From: Ensifer adhaerens
GTDB taxonomy: Bacteria; Pseudomonadota; Alphaproteobacteria; Rhizobiales; Rhizobiaceae
Reading direction: 5' to 3'
Assembly (NCBI RefSeq): GCF_002940685.1
Contig: NZ_PNFP01000025.1
Coordinates: 1 to 64,000, forward strand
DNA length: 64,000 nt
Positions 1 to 8,291 of the stretch are shown piece by piece; positions within the stretch are counted from its first letter, which is position 1; every line of letters starts with the position of its first letter. The translations under genes and the position numbers were made by a program. The notes under the pieces were generated by a model. The model was not told the origin of the DNA. It was given only the letters and a program-made list of their open reading frames with translations, and did not search any database.

Positions 1-78
1 GAAACACCGGTCAGAGCTGAAAAGCCCCCACGATCAGTATCTTCCAGCTAAAAGGACACTTGACGCATAACCTAAGAC

Positions 79-1692
79 ATGCATCCGGTTGACCAGTATG
101 AGGCGTTCCGGATCATGGCTGACGACGGCAAGCCTCTTGCCGATATCGCTGCCCGCTACGGCACCACCGAGACAACGGTCCGCAAACGCCTTGCCCTTGC
201 CCGCGTGTCCCCTGCCCTTCTGGAACTCTACCGCAACGAGGAAATGACCTACGATCAGCTCACGGCCTTCACTCTCAGTGACGATCATCGGCGACAGGAA
301 GAGGTGTGGAACGCCCTGCCCTCCTGGAACCGAACCGGACACGCGGTCAGGAATGCGCTGCGCGAGGAAGCCATTCCCGCGACGGACAAGCGGATCCGTT
401 TCATCGGTGGCCTTGACGCCTATAAAGCTATGGGAGGCGATGTCAGGCGCGATCTCTTCGATGAGCGCAGCCAAGGCCATGCACTGGACGTAGCGCTGGT
501 CGAAAAGCTCGTCGCGGAGAAGATGGAAGCCCTTGCCGCCATCGTTCGCGCCGACGGTTGGGCATGGGTGGAGATCAAGTCCGAGATGGATTGGCACGGC
601 ATGCGCGGCTATGGGCGGGTCTATCCGGTCGAGGTCGAGCGTTCCGATGCCGCGACCAAAGAACTGGAGACGCTCCGCCAAGAGCAGGAGGACATTGAAA
701 GCCTGATCGAAAACGACGGTGGTGACGAAGGCACGGAGGCACGCCTTGCTGAAATCGCCTCCCGCATCGACGCGATCGATCGCGAAGTTTACGCCCCTGC
801 CGATCTTGAACGTGCGGGAGTTCTGATTACGCTCGATTACACGGGCGAGCCCGCTTTCCATCGCGGTTACCTCAAGCCGGAGCCAGCTCCGGTGCCTCTC
901 AATGGCAAAGCAGAACCGGACAATCAGGATGGCGGTGAGCCCGGGACAGTCGTGGACGGGCCGACAGCGCCTGTTCTGACGCACTCCGTGACGCTTGTTG
1001 AAGACCTGACCGCGCAGCGCACCGCCGCTCTTCGATTGGAGATCGCCAACAACCACCGCGTGGCGCTCGCAAGCGTCGTGCATTCACTGCTGTTGCAGAC
1101 GCTGTTGCCGCATTCGCGCTATCACTCGTGCCTCGATATCGTTCTGACGACGAAGAACCTGCCTGCGCTCATGAGGGCCCCTGAGAACAATCTGGCCCTT
1201 GCGGGGATCGAGGAGCTTCGGGAGCGGTATGGCTATGAGGTGCCGGGTAACCCAGCCGATATGTTCGAATGGTGCCTTGATCGCAGGGAAGACGAACTCC
1301 TCGCCCTCCTGGCCTATGCCGCCGCCCAGTCAATTGATGCCGTCAAGGACAAGTACGATCATCGCAAGCACGAGCGCGTCCACTCGGAAGCGCTTGCCGT
1401 CGCTGCCGGCCTCGACATCGGCGCCTATTTCGAGCCGACGGCCGAGAGCTACTTCAACCACATCACGCGCGACGGCATTGAGGCCGCAGTCAGCGAGGCC
1501 AAGGGTACCGACGCCGCGAGAGGGATCGCCCGCATGAAGAAGGGCGAGGCAGCGGCCTATGCCGAGGCGCAGGTCAAGGGCACCGGGTGGCTGCCATCAC
1601 CGATCCGTCCGGCCTCCGTGGTGGTTCAGGTCAATGTTCCCGAGGCGGATGCAATCGGCGTGGACAACGTGCTCTGCGAGGCTGCCGAGTAG
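79..1692 (+). pseudogene. ParB/RepB-like plasmid partition protein, N-terminally truncated
   Basis: The reading frame encodes 537 residues that begin MHPVDQYEAF, a segment that in full-length plasmid ParB-like proteins lies after the ParB/sulfiredoxin-like N-terminal nuclease domain. A helix-turn-helix follows directly (IAARYGTTETTVRKRLALA, about residues 22-40). An in-frame TAA at 73-75 closes the frame just before the first ATG, so the N-terminal domain cannot be encoded here. No clear ribosome binding site precedes the ATG. I infer a 5'-deleted remnant of a large ParB-like protein (usually near 650-700 residues), although the remaining frame is intact and could still be expressed. It is separate from the repABC module downstream. 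Confidence 0.7.
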
Positions 1693-1711
1693 CTTCCGTT
1701 TGTCTCCGGAT

Positions 1712-1747
1712 GGCCGCGCAGTCATGCGCGGCCGATGGTCATTTTTT
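1712..1747 (+). terminator. Hairpin terminator after the ParB-like gene
   Basis: A perfect 9-bp stem (GGCCGCGCA at 1712-1720, TGCGCGGCC at 1725-1733) with a 4-base loop lies 20 bases after the ParB-like stop codon. Six T residues follow at 1742-1747. The T tract starts about nine bases after the stem, so termination efficiency is uncertain. Confidence 0.55.
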
Positions 1748-1758
1748 CGCGGCGGGGA

Positions 1759-1791
1759 GGGCGGCCGCCCGGATCGACCGGGCGGCCGCCC
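1759..1791. repeat. 14-bp perfect inverted repeat, GC-only arms
   Basis: Arms GGGCGGCCGCCCGG (1759-1772) and CCGGGCGGCCGCCC (1778-1791) are perfectly complementary around the loop ATCGA. It lies in the roughly 530-base gap between the ParB-like gene and repA. No T tract follows, so a protein-binding site or structural element is as likely as a terminator. Confidence 0.7.
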
Positions 1792-2065
1792 TGGGAAAGG
1801 GTGAAGCCCTCTCCCGCTCTCCCGAAGCGATGTTTCCCTCGTCAGACAACGCACCCATCCCCCTCGAATGCGATAGATGTTCTTCGCTCAAGGACGATGG
1901 AATGCCGCAGCATCGGCTTTGCTTTTCCACTGCGCGAACGGTCGGATCCGGTCCCTGAGACATGCGATCGACCGCGACTCAAGCTATGGTGAGTCGGCAG
2001 GAGTGCAATCGATTCTCCCGATCACGGACAGGAACGGCGGATTTAGCTGAGTAAGTCAGGCAATT

Positions 2066-2081
2066 ATTGTCAGCTGACAAC
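2066..2081. promoter_or_regulatory. parS: parS-like palindrome upstream of repA
   Basis: TTGTCAGCTGACAA at 2067-2080 is a perfect 14-bp palindrome. The same core recurs after repB at 4429-4448. repABC plasmids have parS sites of 16-bp palindromic form with a central GC, bound by RepB, so this is a probable centromere-like site. The rest of the gap (2082-2219) is AT-rich and should hold the repA promoter, but I could not assign its boxes with confidence. Confidence 0.7.
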
Positions 2082-2219
2082 CAAGTTAAGCCATTGAAAA
2101 AAAGTAATAAATTAGGATGGCCACAACCGTTAATTTCGGTTAACCAAAAACTCCTTGACCCGAACGCGCGTTTGAAGATCATTTGCGGAAACTTCAATGA
2201 ATTACTGGAATTTGCGTGA

Positions 2220-3437
2220 ATGGCGACGAAAGCTGCGATTGTTGAAAGCAAAGAGAAGCGCGCGCGTTTTTCAATCGACGAGACGATAGCGGACGACTCA
2301 GGCCTGCTGAGCGGTCAGCTGCAGGTTCTGTTCGAAAAGCTCTTCTCTCCAAATGCCAAGAAAACGCTCCGCCGCTTCAGCAGCACCGAAGCGGCAAGGC
2401 TCTTAGGCGTCACGGACAGCTACGTTCGCCACATCGCCTCGCAGGAAGAGGCTGTGACCTCCGAAAAAACGGCGGGGGGCAGGCGGACCTTTTCCCTGGA
2501 TGAAGTCAACACCATCCGACAGCTGCTCGGGCGAACGAAACCCTCCTATCTGCCCGGTCGCCGCGAAGGCGACCACCTTCAGGTGATCGCTGTCACCAAC
2601 TTCAAGGGCGGTTCGGGCAAGACGACCACAGCGACGCATCTGGCGCAGTACCTCGCCTTGCGCGGTTACCGCGTGCTTGCGGCCGACCTCGATCCCCAGG
2701 CTTCCATGTCCGCCATGCTCGGCTTCCAGCCGGAGTTCGACGTCGGTGAGAACGAGACGCTCTATGGCGCCATCCGCTATGACGCCGAGCGACGCCCGGT
2801 GACCGACGTGGTGCGCCAGACCTACTTTGCCGGCCTCGACCTGATCCCGGGTAACCTGGAACTGCACGAGTTCGAGCACGATACGCCACGGGCGCTCGCA
2901 TCAAGGGAGGCCGCGGACACCGACATGTTCTTTATGCGCGTCGGAAACGCCTTGATGGACCTGCAGGACCGTTATGATGTCGTGGTGATCGACTGCCCGC
3001 CCACACTCGGCTTCCTGACGCTTTCGGCCCTTTGCGCGGCGACTTCGGTCCTGATTACCGTTCACCCGCAGATGCTCGACGTCGCGTCGATGAACCAGTT
3101 CCTTTCGATGACCTCTGATCTCTTGAGCGTCGTGAAAGGGGCTGGAGGTAATCTGGATTACGACTGGATGCGTTACCTGGTAACCCGGCATGAACCCAAT
3201 GACGGCCCACAGGCCCAGATCGTCGCGTTTCTCAGAAGCCTGTTCGGAGAACGCGTGTTGACATCGATGATGGTGAAATCGACTGCCGTCTCCGATGCGG
3301 GCCTTTCCAAGCAGACGATCTACGAGGCCGGACGGGAAACGATGAACCGGCAGACCTACGACAGGGCCGTTGAGGCGATGGACAGCGTCAATTCCGAAGT
3401 GGACGCGCTTATTCGAGCATCATGGGGTCGGGCATGA
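2220..3437 (+). CDS. repA: Plasmid partitioning ATPase RepA (ParA family)
   Basis: The 405-residue protein is the ParA-type ATPase of a repABC module. It drives plasmid segregation with RepB and represses its own operon. A helix-turn-helix-like segment (STEAARLLGVTDSYVRHIA, about 55-73) precedes the deviant Walker A motif KGGSGKTT at 129-136; the later DVVVIDCPP segment is the Walker B-like motif. The length is normal for RepA. The 3' end overlaps repB by 16 bases, which indicates translational coupling. A parS-like palindrome lies about 140 bases upstream and is probably part of the control region. Confidence 0.95.
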   Translation: MATKAAIVESKEKRARFSIDETIADDSGLLSGQLQVLFEKLFSPNAKKTLRRFSSTEAARLLGVTDSYVRHIASQEEAVTSEKTAGGRRTFSLDEVNTIRQLLGRTKPSYLPGRREGDHLQVIAVTNFKGGSGKTTTATHLAQYLALRGYRVLAADLDPQASMSAMLGFQPEFDVGENETLYGAIRYDAERRPVTDVVRQTYFAGLDLIPGNLELHEFEHDTPRALASREAADTDMFFMRVGNALMDLQDRYDVVVIDCPPTLGFLTLSALCAATSVLITVHPQMLDVASMNQFLSMTSDLLSVVKGAGGNLDYDWMRYLVTRHEPNDGPQAQIVAFLRSLFGERVLTSMMVKSTAVSDAGLSKQTIYEAGRETMNRQTYDRAVEAMDSVNSEVDALIRASWGRA

Positions 3438-4426
3438 AGGGCAGGGACATCCTCAAGGGCATGGTGAACTCCGCCGAGCACGCCAAGGCTGAAGCACCAC
3501 ATACGGTCGTGCCTCACAAGCCGGCTGGCGCCGTTCGCGCCATGAACCTGTCGCTCGGGCGTCTGAACGAGGAGGCTGCAGCCGCGCGTGAGCTACGGGA
3601 TGCGATCGCAGCCGGCGACAAGGTCATCGAGCTCGATCCGGCGCTCATCGAAGTCGCCTTCATTCGCGATCGCATACCACTTGAAGCCGATCCGCAGTTC
3701 GACGAACTGAAGGCTTCGATTTCAGCAAACGGTCAGCAGGTGCCGATCCTCGTTCGGCCGCATCCCGACAAGCCGAACCAGTATCAGGCAGCCTATGGTC
3801 ACCGACGCCTGCGCGCATCGGCAGACCTTGCCCGCCCTGTTAAAGCCATCGTCCGCAACCTGACGGACGAACAGGTCATTCTCGCCCAGGGACAAGAGAA
3901 CGGACCCCGTGTCGATCTCAGCTTCATCGAGCGCGCGCTCTTTGCGCGGCGCATGGAAGAACACGGGTTTGATCGGGAAACTATTTCTAAGGCCCTGTCC
4001 GTCGACAAGCCCGAGACGTCCCGTTTGCTGCAGGTTGCCGAAAGTGTCAGCACCGAGATCATCCTTGCGATCGGGCCGGCGCCCAAGATCGGGCGGCCGC
4101 GCTGGCTCGCCTTTGCCGACCGGCTGAAAGACGGCGCGTCAGCCAAACGGGCTCAAAAGGAGATCCAGGTTGCCGACTTCCAGGGTGACGAGACCAACAA
4201 ACGGTTCGACCGCCTCTGGAAGGCGATGACGTCGACGGAAAAGAAATCCAGGGCCGTCGAATCGATACGGACAAAAAGGGGCATTGCGCTCGCCTCGATC
4301 GAGCGCAATGTCCGTGGTTCGAAGATTACGGTGACATCGCCAGAGTTCGCAGAATTCCTGTCCTCGCGCATGCCTCAATTCGTGGCGATGTTCGAAGAGG
4401 AAAAGCGAGGAAAAACAGAAGAGTAA
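3422..4426 (+). CDS. repB: Plasmid partitioning protein RepB (ParB family)
   Basis: The 334-residue protein is the ParB-like DNA-binding partner of RepA that recognises parS. It has the ParB N-terminal domain with the box-II-like sequence AAYGHRRLRA, followed by a helix-turn-helix region around GFDRETISKALSVDKPETSRLL. The length matches rhizobial RepB. The start overlaps the end of repA, and the parS-like palindrome begins three bases after its stop codon. The ParB-like remnant at the left end of the window is a different family member and not a duplicate of this gene. Confidence 0.95.
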   Translation: MGSGMKGRDILKGMVNSAEHAKAEAPHTVVPHKPAGAVRAMNLSLGRLNEEAAAARELRDAIAAGDKVIELDPALIEVAFIRDRIPLEADPQFDELKASISANGQQVPILVRPHPDKPNQYQAAYGHRRLRASADLARPVKAIVRNLTDEQVILAQGQENGPRVDLSFIERALFARRMEEHGFDRETISKALSVDKPETSRLLQVAESVSTEIILAIGPAPKIGRPRWLAFADRLKDGASAKRAQKEIQVADFQGDETNKRFDRLWKAMTSTEKKSRAVESIRTKRGIALASIERNVRGSKITVTSPEFAEFLSSRMPQFVAMFEEEKRGKTEE

Positions 4427-4428
4427 TT

Positions 4429-4448
4429 GGATTGTCAGCTGACAATCC
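4429..4448. promoter_or_regulatory. parS: parS-like 20-bp palindrome between repB and repC
   Basis: GGATTGTCAGCTGACAATCC is a perfect 20-bp palindrome sharing its central 14 bases with the site at 2067-2080. A parS site in the repB-repC interval is common in repABC plasmids. Confidence 0.75.
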
Positions 4449-4475
4449 GAAGAAATCGGAGATCTAGAACCGCAA

Positions 4476-4600
4476 AAGAAAAAGGCCCCCAAACGTTTCC
4501 GTCGTGGAAGCCTCTCTCATATCTGTAGCAAGATCGAGAATCGCATTTCCACGAATCCCCGTCAAGAGTCTTGGCACCGTTTTTGGTGAGCGGATTTCTT
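4476..4600 (-). ncRNA. Probable repABC antisense counter-transcribed RNA (incompatibility RNA)
   Basis: In repABC plasmids a small antisense RNA is encoded opposite to rep genes between repB and repC and inhibits repC expression. Here the 198-base repB-repC gap contains, on the minus strand, a plausible intrinsic terminator: stem GGCTTCC (complement of 4506-4512) pairing, with two G-U pairs, to GGGGGCC (complement of 4484-4490), then a T-rich tract. The terminator supports the RNA's 3' end near 4476; the 5' boundary given is only an estimate. Confidence 0.6.
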
Positions 4601-4624
4601 TTGCCTTCGAAGAGGTGAAGGAAA

Positions 4625-5833
4625 ATGCAGAGTGGAAGTGTGACGACGCCCTTCGGGCGGCGGTCGATTTCGCTTGCCCTTGTGAGAGGGCAGATGCGGA
4701 CGGCCGAAATCAGCGCCGGCAAGACCGTCGACAAGTGGAAGGTGTTCCGCGATGCCTGCGAGGCGAGGGCGGTCCTTGGCGTCCAGGATCGGGCGCTCGC
4801 CGTGCTCGACGCGCTGTTGACTTTCTATCCGGAAAGCGAGCTTTCCGAAGAACGTGGCCTTGTCGTCTTCCCGTCGAACGACCAGCTGTCTGTTCGCGCC
4901 CATGGCATTGCCGGCACGACCTTGCGCCGGCACCTGGCGGCTCTGGTCGAGGCCGGGTTGATCCAGCGAAAGGACAGCGCCAATGGCAAGCGCTATGCGC
5001 GCAAGGGCAGTGCGGGCACGATCGAGGAAGCTTTTGGCTTCAGCCTGGCGCCGTTGCTTGCGCGCGCCGAGGAACTTGCGCACCTGGCGCAAAAGGTTGC
5101 TGCCGAGCGCAGGCGCTTCCGCGCAATGAAGGAAACCCTGTCGATCTGCCGGCGCGACGTCCGCAAGCTGCTCACCGCTGCAATGGAAGAGGGGGCTGCC
5201 GGCGATTGGGGACGCATCGAGGATATGTTCCTCGAGCTGACCGGCCGCATTCCCCGCACGCCGACGGCTGTGGATATAGAGCCGATCCTCGACGAAATGC
5301 AAATGTTGCGCGACGAGATCATCAACCAGCTGGAAATTCAGGAAAATTCCGAAAATGTGGATAGCAATGCTGTCCAAAACGGATGCCACATACAGAATTC
5401 AAATACCGAATCCATCAATGAACTTGAACTTAGCTCTCGAAAAGAGCAGGGGGCGAAGCCGAGCCCGGACATCCGGCCGATGCGAGAGCCGACAAAGGCG
5501 TTTCCGTTGGGCATGGTGCTGCAGGCCTGCCCGGAGATCCGCGACTACGGACCAAACGGCGCGATCGAGAGCTGGCGTGACCTGCTGTCGGCCGCCGTTG
5601 TGGTTCGATCGATGCTCGGTGTCAGTCCGAGCGCCTATGAGGAGGCTTGCGGGATCCTTGGGGCGGAGAATGCGGCTGCCGTCATGGGATACATTCTTGA
5701 AAGGGCAGGGCACATCAATTCGGCCGGCGGCTATCTGCGTGATTTGACACGAAGGGCCGAGCGCGGTGAGTTTTCGCTCGGGCCGATGCTGATGGCGCTG
5801 ATGCGGCAGTCACCTGGCCTCAAGGCGTCCTGA
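4625..5833 (+). CDS. repC: Plasmid replication initiator RepC
   Basis: The 402-residue protein is the initiator of repABC plasmids; it binds the origin, which in this family lies inside repC itself. The sequence has the characteristic N-terminal part (TTPFGRRSISLALVRGQ at about 7-23) and the conserved block ALAVLDALLTFYPE. The C-terminal half contains an AT-richer stretch (about 5330-5430) where the origin is expected. The length is typical. It follows the antisense-RNA region and is the last gene of the operon. Confidence 0.95.
   Translation: MQSGSVTTPFGRRSISLALVRGQMRTAEISAGKTVDKWKVFRDACEARAVLGVQDRALAVLDALLTFYPESELSEERGLVVFPSNDQLSVRAHGIAGTTLRRHLAALVEAGLIQRKDSANGKRYARKGSAGTIEEAFGFSLAPLLARAEELAHLAQKVAAERRRFRAMKETLSICRRDVRKLLTAAMEEGAAGDWGRIEDMFLELTGRIPRTPTAVDIEPILDEMQMLRDEIINQLEIQENSENVDSNAVQNGCHIQNSNTESINELELSSRKEQGAKPSPDIRPMREPTKAFPLGMVLQACPEIRDYGPNGAIESWRDLLSAAVVVRSMLGVSPSAYEEACGILGAENAAAVMGYILERAGHINSAGGYLRDLTRRAERGEFSLGPMLMALMRQSPGLKAS
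5330..5430. other. oriV: Probable replication origin segment inside repC
   Basis: This stretch is visibly richer in A and T than the surrounding coding sequence and lies in the central to C-terminal part of repC, where repABC origins have been located experimentally. Assignment rests on position and base composition only. Confidence 0.4.
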
Positions 5834-5919
5834 GGATGCGCTGGGGAAGAGCGAAAGGAGCAAAAGCGGCGGCCCGTGCAGTCGAAATGATCGGTCGAGG
5901 GATGCTGGCCCCCAACCGT

Positions 5920-6339
5920 TCATATCTCCGCTGGCATGAAGTAGCGGCGCACGTGGATGGTATCGTCATCTTCTGCCGTGACTTCCAGGACCTGGTTGAT
6001 CAGGTCTCCGTCGGATCCGATCTCGGTGAGTGCCTCGTCGAACAGTTCGAGCTGCATGTCGAGATCCATCCCGGGCGGGCCATTGAGACATACCAGGCCG
6101 GCATGGATCGCGACTGCTGCGTACTGACCCTTGGACCCTGGTGCTTCCTTTGGGCCGCGAAAATCGACAGAGTTCTTGGTAACAAATGTCCAGTCACCGT
6201 CCACGATTATCGGCGTGAGCTCCCAGTCCTTTCGACCGGACAAACCTCTCCAGTGGAGGTGACTGCTTTCTTCGTAGCCGCATCGTTTCGCGAGTCCGGC
6301 AAGCTCCGGGCTCAGGCACTCATCGATCAGGAACTTCAT
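5920..6339 (-). CDS. DUF5615 PIN-like toxin
   Basis: The 139-residue product begins MKFLIDECLSPELAGLAKRCGYE, the usual start of DUF5615 PIN-like proteins, with an early aspartate (D6) as in PIN nucleases, followed by DWELTPIIVDGDWTFVTKN, which holds the second acidic region. Members are predicted RNases and usually pair with DUF433 proteins. The ATG overlaps the stop of the upstream DUF433 gene (ATGA), so the two are translationally coupled. I infer a type II toxin acting on RNA in the cytoplasm. A 203-residue frame on the opposite strand is a shadow. Confidence 0.8.
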   Translation of the reverse strand: MKFLIDECLSPELAGLAKRCGYEESSHLHWRGLSGRKDWELTPIIVDGDWTFVTKNSVDFRGPKEAPGSKGQYAAVAIHAGLVCLNGPPGMDLDMQLELFDEALTEIGSDGDLINQVLEVTAEDDDTIHVRRYFMPAEI

Positions 6340-6989
6340 CCTGCCTTCCTGCGGCGGGCAACCCGTCGGTCCGTGACAATACGGGCGCCTTCGGGCATCT
6401 CACCCATTGAGCGTGGACGACCGCGGGCGGGGTTTGCTTCAGCGTAAATCGAAGCAAGCCGGACCTCGCGTTCGCCAAGACCAGGGTAGGCGGCCAGGAT
6501 GCGTTCCTGGGGAACGCCCGCTGCCACAGAAGCGGCGACGTCGTAGACAGGAATGCGCGTTCCTCGAATAACCGGAGTTCCGCTCAGCACGTCGTCTGAC
6601 ACCGTGACCATCCCTCGCGCAGCGTCAAGCTCGTCAACGCGCTCAGCTACACTGCGCACGAACGGGCCGAGATCGATGGTGAGAAATTCATCGCGAACGG
6701 TCCAATCCTGACCGAGCAGCACAGACCAGTCTCGAACAGGATTGCGACGAAGCCTCTTAACGGCTTCGTCGATCGTGTTCATCCGCTCCTCTGCCGTCAG
6801 TCGCTTGGCGCTATCGAAATAGAATGCAATCATCCAGCACGCGACCGCACTTACGTGCCGCCCATTGTCGAGCGAAACGAACGAATCCGGGATGATATGC
6901 TCGTCTATAACGCGGTTAACTTCTCGAAGGCTGACACGTGAGACCATAGCGGCCTCGCTCGCCTTCAGCATTTCTGCGACAGCAGTCAT
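6336..6989 (-). CDS. DUF433 antitoxin
   Basis: The product has 217 residues. The C-terminal part contains the DUF433 signature (SDDVLSGTPVIRGTRIPVYDVAASV followed by GVPQERILAAYPGLGEREVRLA), a winged-helix-like antitoxin domain. The N-terminal ~120 residues are an extension seen in longer family members. I chose the ATG at 6989 because GGAGG lies five bases upstream; the ATG at 7001 has no such site. It is the first gene of a two-gene operon with the PIN-like toxin. A TTCCGA-N4-TCGGAA element just upstream may be its operator. Confidence 0.78.
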   Translation of the reverse strand: MTAVAEMLKASEAAMVSRVSLREVNRVIDEHIIPDSFVSLDNGRHVSAVACWMIAFYFDSAKRLTAEERMNTIDEAVKRLRRNPVRDWSVLLGQDWTVRDEFLTIDLGPFVRSVAERVDELDAARGMVTVSDDVLSGTPVIRGTRIPVYDVAASVAAGVPQERILAAYPGLGEREVRLASIYAEANPARGRPRSMGEMPEGARIVTDRRVARRRKAG

Positions 6990-7008
6990 GTCGGCCTCCA
7001 TTTAAATG

Positions 7009-7024
7009 TTCCGATCTGTCGGAA
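7009..7024. promoter_or_regulatory. Inverted repeat upstream of the toxin-antitoxin operon
   Basis: TTCCGA (7009-7014) and TCGGAA (7019-7024) flank the bases TCTG, next to an AT-rich stretch (7023-7032) that could hold a -10 box. The position, 20 bases before the antitoxin start, suits autoregulation. No protein-binding evidence is available. Confidence 0.45.
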
Positions 7025-7125
7025 TATATAATCGCCGGCCGCGAATTTCAAATTGTTTCGAATTTCTGCAAGATGTGGCGTATTCTGCCCCACCGTCGTA
7101 ACTGGCCACGTGAACGGGTAGTTGG

Positions 7126-8289
7126 TTAACTTCGTCGACCCATCCGGCCAGGCCGGGACACCACCACCGCGGCTTCTACTCCTTTGAGCTTCTCGAGGCC
7201 GGACTGCAGTTCGTGATGCTGTTCTGGATGCGCAGAATCGTCCCACACGAAAGCCACGATCCTGTCGAACGCCTTTGACGTGCTGAGATAGAGAGAAGCG
7301 TCCGCCGCGACCTCATCGATGACTTTGGCAAAATCGGCTTGCGCACCGCCGCGCATGTATTTCACTTCGATCAGGGTTCTGATCGAAGGAACCGCCAGGT
7401 CAACTCTGGGCCTTTTATGTCCAATCGAAGGGAGGTTCTCCTCGTCTTCTAGATCCGGAAAGATCGGTGCGAGGATTGTCCAAAGTAGCGCCTGCACATG
7501 ATACTCGTTCTCAACGTGCCACACTGCGATTTTCGACCGAGGGGTACGAGGTTTGGTTTCGAACGCCCAGTGTTTCATAGCCCGAGGAATGCCGCGCAGA
7601 GCCAGCAATAGGTCATCAAATCCAGGGCTAGCAATCCGCACGTGCGACGTTCTTGCCACCACACCGTCGAACGATGCAAGACGGACAGAAAATCGGTCCA
7701 GTCCGAGATTCTGTGACGATGGAACCTGCGAGGAAAGCTGCCATGCGCCCGCTGCCAAAGCATCAGTCGGGTCTCCGATGCCGCGAAGTGACAGGGCGAA
7801 TGCCAGATCGGCCGGGTCCTGAAGCATTGGCCCAGCTCCAAGTAGTTGTTTTGCCGCCGAGACGAGTCCCAACGTCCAAGGGTTGTCGGCGACTTCCAAT
7901 GCCGATCGGGACAGCAGATCGATCAACCAGGTCTGATCGGGAACGTGCCTGACTACGAGCGCTATTCCCAGCAAAGCAATTCCATCGATCTCCACGCGCA
8001 ACGGCCGACCAGCGCTGAAAAACCTACGTCCGGAAAACCGCTGAATCTCGCTTAGCAGCACATTGTCCTGAGCGTCTGTCAGGAGGCCGCACGCCTTGCC
8101 ATAGCCAAGCGCTGCGATTTGTTCAGGGAGCAAGTTATTCTCATAGGCACCGGAGGCGGCCGAAACCTCCCGCGACAAGCCGTCGATATCGCCAAGGACC
8201 CACGCGCCAAACGCGCGCAAGTGGATTGCCGCGTCATTTGCGGCGATGGCACGTACAAGCTCCTGACGTATCGTGCTCAGATCGATCAT
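7126..8289 (-). CDS. PD-(D/E)XK nuclease-like protein in an Argonaute operon
   Basis: The 387-residue product has no recognisable N-terminal domain, but its C-terminal part carries a PD-(D/E)XK nuclease core: an upstream acidic helix (ENEYHVQALLW, about 260-270), D297 in RPRVDLAV, then E308 and K310 in LIEVKYM. That spacing and the I-E-V-K motif are typical of DNA-cleaving members. The likely ATG (8289) lies two bases after the stop of the upstream Argonaute gene; a TTG five codons earlier would overlap that gene. Long-B Argonautes lacking catalysis are known to be encoded with effector nucleases, so I infer that this is the effector of the Argonaute system. The exact family name was not verified. 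Confidence 0.75.
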   Translation of the reverse strand: MIDLSTIRQELVRAIAANDAAIHLRAFGAWVLGDIDGLSREVSAASGAYENNLLPEQIAALGYGKACGLLTDAQDNVLLSEIQRFSGRRFFSAGRPLRVEIDGIALLGIALVVRHVPDQTWLIDLLSRSALEVADNPWTLGLVSAAKQLLGAGPMLQDPADLAFALSLRGIGDPTDALAAGAWQLSSQVPSSQNLGLDRFSVRLASFDGVVARTSHVRIASPGFDDLLLALRGIPRAMKHWAFETKPRTPRSKIAVWHVENEYHVQALLWTILAPIFPDLEDEENLPSIGHKRPRVDLAVPSIRTLIEVKYMRGGAQADFAKVIDEVAADASLYLSTSKAFDRIVAFVWDDSAHPEQHHELQSGLEKLKGVEAAVVVSRPGRMGRRS

Positions 8290-8291
8290 CG

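Noticed and set aside
34-1083. A 349-residue minus-strand frame opposite the ParB-like gene
   Set aside because: The plus-strand frame contains a proper helix-turn-helix; the minus-strand frame has none.
4562-5389. A 275-residue minus-strand frame opposite repC
   Set aside because: It is antisense to repC; only the short antisense RNA is expected on this strand.
5836-6447. A 203-residue plus-strand frame opposite the DUF5615 and DUF433 genes
   Set aside because: The minus-strand genes match known families and overlap as an operon.
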